Shown piece after piece: positions 33,501 to 45,500 of a DNA stretch of 64,000 nucleotides. Every line of letters begins with the position of its first letter. Positions within the stretch are counted from its first letter, which is position 1. Where the stretch lies: the NCBI GenBank assembly GCA_029582155.1, contig CM055899.1, forward strand, positions 72,221,719-72,285,718, read 5' to 3'. Position numbers and translations under genes: made by a program. The notes beneath the pieces are model-generated. The model was given only the letters and a program-made list of their open reading frames with translations. It was not told where the DNA came from and made no database searches. Source of the DNA: Panopea generosa. Lineage: Eukaryota > Mollusca > Bivalvia > Adapedonta > Hiatellidae.

Positions 33501-36500
33501 AGGTTTATTGGTTGGAGTATAACAATATTTTATTGAATACATAATACCCTTGAGATGTTGAATATTTACTTGCTTAAGTGTTATTATTTGCTCCTTAACA
33601 GTGACCTTGTTATACATCTGGAAGGATCGAAATGTGTACACGGACACAGATTTGTTCTGGCAGCTCGCAGTGAACACTGGGGTGTGGATGATTTGTCAAA
33701 AGTATCAGAACTTGATGTCTCAGGTAAAGAGAAACTTGTGTTTTGAGTCAATAATTTGAATGAGTGAAGGAATTAATGACTGGAGGTTTTACACAGTAAG
33801 GTTACATGAGATAATCAGGACAGACCATTCCAGACTCCATCATTTAACTAATAGTTGATATAAAACTGAAATGAAAAAAGTCAACTAACATGAACAAATT
33901 ACATTTATGTGTTTCCGTAAAATGAACTTGAACCATGATACCTGCACAACTGAAGAGTCTCAGCAAATCCTATATGTAATACTTAATTGTTTGTCTCCTG
34001 CATTTCACTCATTTGGCCATTCTATACTCCTTTAGTGTAAACTAATGTTTTTTACTTTGCTTGTGAAACAAGTTATTACAACTAAAGAAAAATCACACAC
34101 AAAATCTTTCTAGATAAAACCAGTACTGAGCATGTGTGGAAAAGTGTCTTGTTGTCTTATAGTCAGGTAGTTGTGAGGAAGGATCGAACCCACGGACCTC
34201 TGTTCTGGGGGTCAATGCTCTACCTGTCTGTTCCATCCGACCATGACCGAATTTACAAAATAGTCATACTAAGTATAACTATAAGATCTCAGATAATCTC
34301 TATTTTAGCAATATTTGATAATTAATGACTGAGTCATGGGCTATAGAATCATAAGAATGCACTGATTGACCTTGTATCTGAGCAAACATGTGCATCATAA
34401 AAACTAGTATCTGCACAATATATTGAGATGACTTTTTATGGGCATTATATATAATAAAGAGTAGTTTGGAATTACTTTTCAGGTCACTTTGGTTCATGTC
34501 GCTGTAACTAGTGATTGAAAATAGTATCTGCTCATTATCTTTACACTTTAAGTTATCATCATCTTCAACATCATCATCAATATTACCACCAATAAGTTAC
34601 TCATACTCGCCATTATCATCATTATCATATAGTATAAATGTTCATGTCATTCAGATATCCAGTACAAGGTGTCGTATGCGCTCCTCAAGTGGGTATACAC
34701 GGATGAAATCAACATTGAATCTGACAGTGCTTTTTTACTTGAACTTCTGAGAGCTGCGACCAGGTTTAAACTTGAGCATCTCCGGCAAAGGTACTTAACC
34801 CTTTACTTCATATCGACACCTTTGGACACCTCAAATATAGACACCTTTGGACACCTAATATTGAAGGCTTTTGAATTATTGGGTGAATTATGTTTATAAT
34901 AACTGACAGAGTGGAAAACAGTGCAGGAATGGTTCTGATTGCTCGTTACGAGCAATCTGAACTCTTCCTGCACTGTTTTTCTAAAGCCTTCTGTGATTGG
35001 TGCGGGAAAATGCGTATCTATTGAGTAAAGGGTTAACATGTACATAAATAGCACTGTGTTTGCTGGCTCAATTAGTTCAGTTGGTAGCATGTCTGACTGT
35101 CAATCCAGGGTTCAAATCCCCACCCAACCATAGTCTATGTGATGGTAGTTACAGTGCTTAAAGAATTAATAGCCCGATGCCTGGGGCTTGTCAGATCTGG
35201 ATCCGGGCATGTGCCATTTTCAAAGTTACTTGCCCATTGGGCTTGTCTTAAAAAATCAAGACAAACTAGTTTTCACAATACACAGGTCTGCAAATATCTT
35301 TATTCGATATGACACAGGTCAAACTGTTGTTTATAGACTGTAACTAATCAGTATAAACAATTGACCACCGCTGTGTTTATCACACCACATGCCCGATAAT
35401 GCGACTTCGGAAAACCTCTCATGGATATTCAACTATCTTTTTTTATTCCTCTAATGTGATTGGTTGATAGCTTTGAATATAAATTAATCTATTTTTAATA
35501 ACCGCTCTGATTAATCAGATACAAAAAAAAATAGACGATGACGTAATTCGCGGGTGTCTCTCAAATTTTCCATAATGAAGAGTATAAAATTATCTCCCTT
35601 CACCAAAATGGTGACAATTTCTAAAATCTGATAATGTTTTTCGCAGATAATTAATGATCGATCGCGTTATGTATAATATCAGCGTAAGGTTCTGGTAATT
35701 TTATAAATATTTCGTAGATTTACAATGATTGGAACTGTAGGTATATAAATGTTTTTCTGTTAAAACGTGAAAGTTGATATTTAAATTGAGTTTACTGTAA
35801 ATAAAAATGTAGATGGGGTATTATAGTAATAAACTTATTGCTTTTCAGTTGTGTAGTTTCAGTGTATAATTTTCTTTGGCATGATGTAAATATAGTATTG
35901 AAAACAACAATTAAGATAAATTATGTGTTGTTTTTTTTAATATTTGAAATATAGTTGACTAGTTGCACTTTCTAGATATTATAGACTGCATTTATTTATC
36001 ATATTGCCAAGTTCTCTTGGATAGATTTAATAGCTTTGTAGGCTTGATATTGCCATTATTGTATGTTATGACAGTAATAATTAGAAAAGAAAAAGATATT
36101 TAAAATGATGTTTTAAATAAACTCCTGCTCCCACACTGCCACAGCATCGACAGAACAGAAATGATAGTCAATAAAGAACAAAGATTAAATACAACATAAT
36201 AATAGAGACATAGTCATTTCTTCCTGAAATTCTTTTACTTTAACCGGTCTTATTCAAACTCTAAAACTTGTGATTTAGACATGCATAAAGTTAAGTGGAG
36301 CTAACCCTACAAAAAATGAATACATTAAGCTATGTTTACATATTTCATATAATACCGCAAGGTGTATTGGTAATAAAAATCTGGGCATGTGAACCGTTTA
36401 TCAGGGCAAGTTATTTTTCAGCCAGGGCAAGTAGATTTTTTCAACTTACTTGCCCTGGGCTAGTCCCAATTTTTTTTTCTTGAAGCACTGAGTTATACAA

Positions 36501-39500
36501 CATTGTGTCTCCTTATCTTTTGTCTGTCACCTCTAATTCAAGTGGAAGAGTTATCAGTTACTTGTGGAGATGATTGTGCTCGAGAACTGGTTAACCTTAC
36601 AGGATCCCAAGAAAGAGTAGCTAGGTTAACGAATCCTGTTTGCCCTCAAAAGCATAAAAATTACGCTAAACATTCAATAAATCAACACATAACACTGTGT
36701 CTTCTGGTGTTTAATTATAATGATGTATTCATTCAGTTTGTTTGAATAGTTATTTTTATGCCGAGGGCTAACAGATAATCTTTCCTGGATCCAGGAATGT
36801 TAACCAGTACTCGAGCAAACCCATCTCCACAAGTAACTGATAATTTCTCCACCTGAGTAAGCGGTCAGAGTTGAATGATAAACCATCAGATACTGTGGCT
36901 AGACTGAACTCCCAAATCCTTGATTGATAGTCAGACACGCTACCAACTGAGCTAATTGGTTTCAATGAAAATCTTCTGAAAGGGTTTTTGAATTTAATTA
37001 ATATTTTGTATAATTATAAAGAAAAGGGTTAAGTTCAATCTTTTTTGATGTCAGTCAAATTATGCAGGAGTAACGGCCCCTTTTTGGTAAAGTTTACTTA
37101 CATGTAGTGTGGGCGTCTTTGTCCTATGGACACATTTCTAGTTATAAAACTTATTTGACCATTGCTAGATTTTTTTCAGTTAACCCATGAAGTGATAACC
37201 CTTTTAAAATGTAATAATTCTGTTAGAAGTATTGAAAACTGTATGAGATGAGTTTGTTTTGATCCATTATAGAAATATCTCAGTCAGTAGACAAGAAAAT
37301 GTACTAACCGTAGACATGTAATAATGCTAGAATACGTTGTGTGTGCCGCAGATATTTTCATAACATTTTAAATTGACATAGAAAATATCTGGATGATATT
37401 AGATGAGTGCTTATTTATTATTGAATTTATTGAACAAGTTAATCAATTAGATTCTGCTGAGCATTAAATAATTTTTTCCAAGGAATTTAATACATTCAAT
37501 AATAAATAAGCATGAATGTAAGATTTGTTTTATCACATAACTCAGAAATTTTTTACATGTACCATTTATTAAATAGATCATCTCTATAAGGAACAAGAAC
37601 AAATTTGGCAGATTAGTTTTCGTGTGTCTCAAAATATTGTCATTTAACCATGACTTGTATGTTCAAGCAAATCAGAAAGTACTTTGGCAATTTACTTACC
37701 AAAGCCGAGTTATACAAAAAAAACAAGCAATGAATATAACATTGGGTTAATGTAAAATGGAGCCATGTATATATTACACTCCTGCAACATAAATTATGTG
37801 ATGAATGGTAATAATCCATATCAGACATGGGGAATTTGCTTTGTTTCAGATGTGAAAATGGATTGATGTCATATGTAAACATGAAGAACTGCATTCAGTT
37901 TTACCAGACAGCTGAAGAAATGAGTGCAGAGTTACTGAAGAGACATTGTTCTGAACTGATATCAAATCACTGGGTAATAGTTTCAGCAAAATGTTTATCA
38001 TTCTATCTATCCATGATTTAGGCCCAAATTATTCTATAGCCTTTTATTGATTTTTTTTTTCAATTAAAAAATACTTTTTTGCCTGTCTACAATCTCTGTG
38101 ACGATTAGTAAGGATCTTTGTTCTACAGACATGAGTCTTCCATCTCTGAATATATGGGGAAGTAGTCAGTGACTTCCAGAGATAAGATGTCTTAAGTACT
38201 GGATGACTTCCTAATCAATCAAGGGATCGATGATAAGGCATGCTGACTGCCTTTAAATAACTTGAATACTGTTGACAAAAGATTAAAAAAAAAACTTTAC
38301 AGTATTGTTCTACTCATTCATTCTGAATCTCCCTCCACCAATAAAACTGTATATACCATATATAACCTGTTATAGGTTCAAAATTTGAAGATGGCTTTAA
38401 ACAGGGCTTCTAAAATCACCGGTTTTTCAGTTTTTGGACCAATTTCTACTGTTCAAAACTGGTTTTCATTTCAAAATTTAATAAAAAATCAGTCCAAATA
38501 TTTTCTGTCATTCGTATAAATGACCCTTATCATGCTTTACTAAGCTGTGAAATAGGCCTTATGGCAATAACATTCGATTGTTTTATCACACTCTGTCCGA
38601 AAGGAGATCAATTTTGACTAAGCGATTACAGATAATAGGGGAGTTTTTCGGACTAGTTTATCGTTGCGTAACATGCCTTTGATGTGTGATCAGCAACCCA
38701 TATTGGTTCATCAAAACGATTTTGCTTTGGTAATTTCTTTGATATTCCGCTTGCTGTAATGTGTGAACTTGTTTGCTCTTGTTGGTGTTTTTTTCAAGTG
38801 GTCAAAGCTTGGACTTCGGACCGAAAATTGCTTGCATCATCAACATATTTAATAAAAACATGCAGTATTACTTGTTTTTTTCAGTTTTTTAACAATTGCT
38901 TTAATTATAATATTAATGACATAATTAAGGGAAGTGATCAAATCTGGACTATTTTGATGTCCGACCGGAATTGTTTGCGTTAGCTATAACATTTGAAAAA
39001 AATAGTTGTCCACATAGTACAGATCTGGGCATCATCAACGTAACTTGAACTAAATAATTAATATAAAATTTCATACCGTTTATATATCTTATTCATTAAT
39101 TTGATATATTTCCTCCATATTTTACTTACTTTGCAATCCAAAAACATGCTTCAGTTTTCAAAAAGAAACAACATAAACATGTCACTTTCAAGGACTTGAA
39201 ATCATGTACGTTTCACCCTTGCATTATCCCTTTGATGTTAGCCGTTGCACGGTGACGTCACAGTCATCTAAGAGACAACGTGTTGTTCCATTCAGTGTAG
39301 TTTGTTTGTGTTCACTTGAAATAGGATTTCGTCAATTAGTATTATATTCCATTTTAAATATCTTCCATTAGATGTGAATGTTTTTTTAATGAATTGATAA
39401 TAATATAATAGGTGACAGAGTTGAAAGTGGTTGTACGCTAATTTACATATATTCATATATAGTATATTCATATATAGTTTAATGAGAATGATACTGCTGT

Positions 39501-42500
39501 TGGCTAGTCTGTTTAAATGTCACATTCAGTAAAAAGTGCTTCTGGCAATGTTCAAAGCATTGAATGTGCAATCAACTCTAGACGAACGGAGGCTATATCC
39601 GGTATACACATACTTCCAGTTTACATCCTGAATCTATTTTTTGTGTGAAATTGATTGAAACTGGTTCATTCAAATGAGAATACATGATGTTGGTTATAAT
39701 AATGTACAGATTTAGAAACGTTTAGTCAAATTAAACACAGATAGCATGAAAAATAAACAAACTGATAAAATTGCGCGGTGGGTGGGATTTTGGGATATAT
39801 ATACATGCAGGGCATAATGTAGAGTGGTTTAAAAAGGAAAAAGTGTGATTCTGACGGCAGCGATTCTTACGGCAATAAATACCTTCGACTGATTTGCATT
39901 TCGGAATTTTAGAAACTCTGGCTTTAAATACCTTTTATATATAAATACCATATTTAAGCATAAGAATAAAAATATTTCATTCTTATTCGTCATCTTCAGA
40001 ATGACTTTACGAGTGAAGATTTTGGATCGATGCCTGCACCACTCCTATACAAGATGTTCAAAACAAAGACAGATTATCCACTGCACACAGCTATACGAGC
40101 CAAGAGGGAAGATGTCGTGTTCTTATATCTTATTGAGTATGACTCACAGGTTTGTGTTGAGTAGAGAAGCTATGGAAAAAATAGTCTGGTCTAAACAGTC
40201 AAACTTGTCTATGTAGTTACACAAGGGAAAGAGAGAAATGAGCTCTAAAGCAGGTGGCTGCTTAATACAGGCTGATTATAATTAAAAATTAAAAAATGGT
40301 TAATAGAATATGTGGCGGTTTGATAGAGGTGACCACTAAAACAGGTTTGATTGTAAACATATGGCAATATTTACAGTTGTGATGTAACTACATCTTTGAC
40401 ACAATAGGATGCTGTTCAATAATGTCTTCTCATAGGCCATTAAGTAATCATACAGATAAAGCAGCCCCAGCACTGTAGAAATGTAGCAGCCTTTAGAATA
40501 AAATGATAGACATACACAGTTAAAATCTTACATGAGTTTAAGGTTTGGATAGAAAATTACAGTCTTGAGGAATAACTGTTTACGGAATAACTCAGCCCTG
40601 GGGTGAGATAGAAATATCTAACCAGGAAAAAATGTAGATATTATTATCCAGTATGCAAGTATCTTCTGTTGAAGAAACACAAATGTCCTATCATTTTAGA
40701 CACACAGAAATGGGTGGGTGAAGCTCAATCAGATTTGTAGCAGATATGGTAGAATCACTGTAACTGGTACCAAAGTAAAATCCTGCAAAATTAGAAATAA
40801 AAACTGTCTATACAAAACAAAAACTTGTCTTATTAATTACTTCACACTTCAAGGTACAACTTTACTGCTTATTTACTTACTTCACGCTTCAAGGTACAAC
40901 TTTACTGCAATTCTGTGATTTTGCTTATTTCTCCTATTGTACACAGGTCTCTCACAGAAATGGTGGTGCCTCTGCTAGCTATTATTTGTCGCCAATTCTG
41001 TTGTTCATTTTCCATAAAAACATACACCTGAATAGTCATGTTTAGCTTGATACAGCTTTGTTTGCCACCTAATGCTATTGATACAGCTTTGTTTGCCACC
41101 TAATGCTATTGATACAGCTTTGTTTGCCACCTAATGCTATTGATACAGCTTTGTTTGCCACCTTATGCTATTGATACAGCTTTGTTTGCCACCTAATGCT
41201 ATTGATACAGCTTTGTTTGCCACCTAATCCTATTGATACAATGTTTGTTTGCCACCTAATGCTATTGATACAGCTTTGTTTGCCACCAAATGCTATTGAA
41301 ACAGCTTTGTTTGCCACCTAATGCTATTGATACAGCTTTGTTTGCCACCGAATGCTATTGATACAGCTTTGTTTGCCACTGAATGCTATTGATACAGCTT
41401 TGTTTACCACCTAATGCTATTGATACAGTGTTGTTTGCCACCTAATGCTATTGATACTGTGTTTGTTTGCCACCTAATGCTATTGATACAGCTTTGTTTG
41501 CCACCTAATGCTATTGATACAGCTTTGTTTGCCACCTAATGCTATTGATACAGCTTCGTTTTCCACCTAATGCTATTGATACAGTGTTTGTTTGCCACCT
41601 AATGCTATTGATACAGTGTTTGTTTGCCACCTAATGCTATTGATAGTGTTGTTTGCCACCTAATGCTATTGATACAGCTTTGTTTGCCACCTAATGCTAT
41701 TGATACAGTGTTTGTTTGCCACCTAATTCTATTGATACAGCTTTGTTTTTTCTTAATGCTATTGATACAGCTTTGTTTGCCACATAATGCTATTGATAAT
41801 GTGTTTGTTTGCTTCCTAATGCTATTGATACAGTGTTTGTTTGCCACCTAATGCTATTGATACAGCTTTGTTTGCCACCTAATGCTATTGATACAGCTTT
41901 GTTTGCCACCTAATGCTATTGATACTGTGTTTGTTTGCTTCCTAATGCTATTGATACAGTGTTTGTTTGCCACCTAATGCTATTGATACAGCTTTGTTTG
42001 CCACCTAATGCTATTGATACAGTGTTGTTTGCCACCTAATGCTATTGATACTGTGTTTGTTTGCCACCTAATGCTATTGATACAGTGTTTGTTTGCCACC
42101 TAATGCTATTGATACAATGTTTGCAACCTAATGCTATTGATACAGCTTTGTTTGCCACCTAATGCTATTGATACAGCATTGTCTGCCACCTAATGCTATT
42201 GATACAGCTTTGTTTGCCACCTAATGCTAATGATAGTGTTTGTTTGCCACCTAATGCTATTGATACAGCTTTGTTTGCCACCTAATGCTATTGATACAGC
42301 TTTGTTTACCACCTAATGCTATTGATACAATGATTGCCACCTAATGCTACTGATACAGCTTTGTTTGCCACCTAATGCTATTCATACAGCTTTGTTTACC
42401 ACCTAATGCTATTGATACAATGTTTGTTTGCCACCTGATGCTATTGTTACAGCTTTATTTGCCACCTAATGCTGATACAGCTTTGTTTTCCACCTAATGC

Positions 42501-45500
42501 TATTGTTACAGCTTTGTTTACATCTATATTTTCAGCTTTCAATTAAATTGAATGAGGTTGACAATTTAGGAGATCTACCGTTAGACCTGGCCTTGAAGAC
42601 AAGACAGGAAAGTGTTGCCCAGACTCTGGTTGGACACAATGTGAACACAAGCAGTAAAGATAACTCTGGCAAATGTTTACTTCATAAAGCAATAAAGCGA
42701 GGTAATATATCTGAACTGTATCACAGTTTCAAAGAATTGTGTTTTCATTAGTAATCATGTTGTTGAGTGAACTTTCCTAAATTTTTAAATAAGGACTCAC
42801 AAGTAATGAATTAAACCCTGCATCATCACACTTTAACAATACAAATTATTGGGACTCCACAATTGTACAATTATTAAAAGATGACTTTTCCTGCAGGACT
42901 AGTGACCAATAGAACATACTAACCCTTAGTGAATTGTCATTTACCTTTATTAAAATATGATAGTTTTGACTATATTGTTAATAGCACTTTGAAGGGAAAT
43001 AATATGTGTCTGAAAAAAACATTTCAGCTGGACTGGTTGACTAGTTTATGATTATTTGTGATTGTCTACCAGCAAAGTTTACACTGTCTTTTATTCATTT
43101 CCTGTCAACAGGCACCTGCTGATCATTATTTCTAAAGCATCTAATAATTCAGCTATTATTTTGTGATTTTAGAATTAAGAAAACTTACACAATTTTTTTT
43201 TTGCATTTTGGAATAATTATGCGACTTAATCTTTCTCTTCCTGTAGTTCAACTACTATTGAATTTTATACTCCACGGGAGTGTAAAGGTGGCCTTCTCGA
43301 AGCAAAGCAAAAGTTTTGTGAAAATAATGTTTGTATAAATATTCTATTTTATATGTGGCATAAAGTTCAATGTCTTTGTTTAATTTTATTCTAACAGGTG
43401 ATGAATTTTCCTCCAGTTTTCTTATCAAGAACAAGGCAGACATTAACATGACCACCCATCTAGACAAGGAAGCACCCTTACACATGACAGCTTGTTTCAA
43501 TTCAGACGTAACGAGCGTCGAGGTTATGGCTGGTATGGCAAGAATAGCAGAGCTGCTCCTGAGTAACGGAGCTGTTGTTAATGCACAAGATATGACAGGC
43601 GGGTAAGAGTTATTATTAAGATGCTTTATGTTGATTTACACTATATAAAATATTATTGCTGGATGTTATGAACTGTTTAATGCCGGCAATAATTACAGGA
43701 AGATGTGGCTTTCCAGAAAGTTTTCAACAATAGTGTAATTGACGCCATATTTGTCAGATTCCTTTTTTGGCTTTGCTATTGAGAAGGCATCCATAATAAA
43801 TAAATTTGTTCTTATTTGCAAAGAGATTGGATATAAATAGGTGATATTTGAAACACAACAGATTTAACATCCAGGGAAAATAGGCATTTTGCACTTTCAT
43901 CTGTTGTAGGAATCAATCAAAATGTGTTATTATTAATATCTTATATACTGTTAATTGAAATTGTGTTAACATATTGTAATATTTCATGTATTGGAGGATG
44001 AAAATAAGAAATTACAAAAAAATAACTTATTCTATGGAAGTAGCAATTACAAACTATTTATTTGTTGTATGAACCAATCAAAATGTGTTCTATTTAATGT
44101 GAGTCCTCCATGGCCGAGTGGTCTAAGGCACTATCACAAGATCTCTTACCTCTCATCACTAAGGTTATATGTTCGAGTCTCGCTCGCACTAAAAACTTTA
44201 TGTGAGAAAGTTTGCCAGTTACTTGCAGCAGGACATTGGTTCTACTCAGATTCACTCTGAGGTCTTCCTCCACAAATAAAACTGGATATGCCATATATTA
44301 CCTAAAATGTGTTGAAAATGGCGTTCCCCATTCAAAACAAGGAAAAAAAAAGTTATTCTTAATGTAATCTATGGCAACTTCTGAAACATTTATCCAAGGT
44401 GAGTAGGATTTACAAAATATTTATTTTGTGTTTTAGGACAAACTATAAGATTTTTTTTATTATTTCAGAACACCCCTCCATTGTTCGATATTTTGTAAGA
44501 ACAAGCCAGTGTTTAAGGTATTACTAGAGCAGGGGAAACCAAACTTGGAACTGAAAAATGTAGATGGCCATACAGTACTATGGCTAGCTCTTGTTGAGGT
44601 AATGCCACCTGCCTTAAAGTTTATTTATTTGGGGATTGCCTGTGTGTCATTGCAGACATAGAACTATTATGGTGTATTGCTTTGTCATATGTAAAAAAAA
44701 CAACACAAATATTTCATCATGTAAACTTGGATAAGATTGAATTGCTGATAATCTACAGACAGAGATTGAGAAGGTGATAATCAGACATTATCAGTACCTC
44801 CATCTGCCCATTCTTTTCATGTTGTATACACTGAGAACAATTGCACAAGCATATTTCATCAGATATTGCTTTGGATATGAATTCATTATCTGTCTTGGGA
44901 TATTTATTTCATAAAACTATTTCAATTTTAATTTACCTACAATCTACTTTAATATTAGATAAAACACACTGAATCCTTAGATATTCAGTTAATCCAATAT
45001 TTTACATTTCAGGGTGAGTCGTCAGATGGTAGTACAGAAGAAGTTTATAATGAGGAGAGTTTTGCTGCACAGTTACTCAAACACGGCAGCTGTCCAAATG
45101 CTGTAGAATCAGACACAGGTGAGTAAACATGTGATCACCAATTTATGAAAACATTTTCTCTTTAACTATTTTAGAGCTATGGAAATGAATGGTGGTTTAA
45201 GGCATGGTTCCTCTATCACCAAAATATGCATGTATAAGTATAAAGTTAAAAACTTAACAACTTAAATCAAAGAAAAGTATCCATGTGATCCTGACTTTAG
45301 ACTGGCTCCAGGAAAAAATAACATATTACGTTTCATTGACATTGATTAAAGAATATTTATATAACCTGTCAAAATTAAGTCAATTTTGAAGTATTTAAGT
45401 ATGAAGTATTTAATATTTTGACAAATTTAAGTATATATTTTCTTGTGGCCAGTTTTATTGTTGGAGGAGAATTACATTGATTCAGAATATTTAAATTATA

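Noticed and set aside
35190-36470. A DNA transposon bounded by TTACTTGCCC...GGGCT phrases at 35,226 and 36,449
   Set aside because: The two phrases are in direct and not inverted orientation, and no target duplication was seen. They may be two separate copies of a small repeat.
41624-41851. Repetitive ORFs on both strands (HLMLLIQLC- and NSIRKQ-type repeats)
   Set aside because: They are translations of the 31-bp minisatellite within intron 6 and break at each length variant.
41051-42519. CRISPR-like array
   Set aside because: Repeats are directly adjacent with no unique spacers, in an animal intron.
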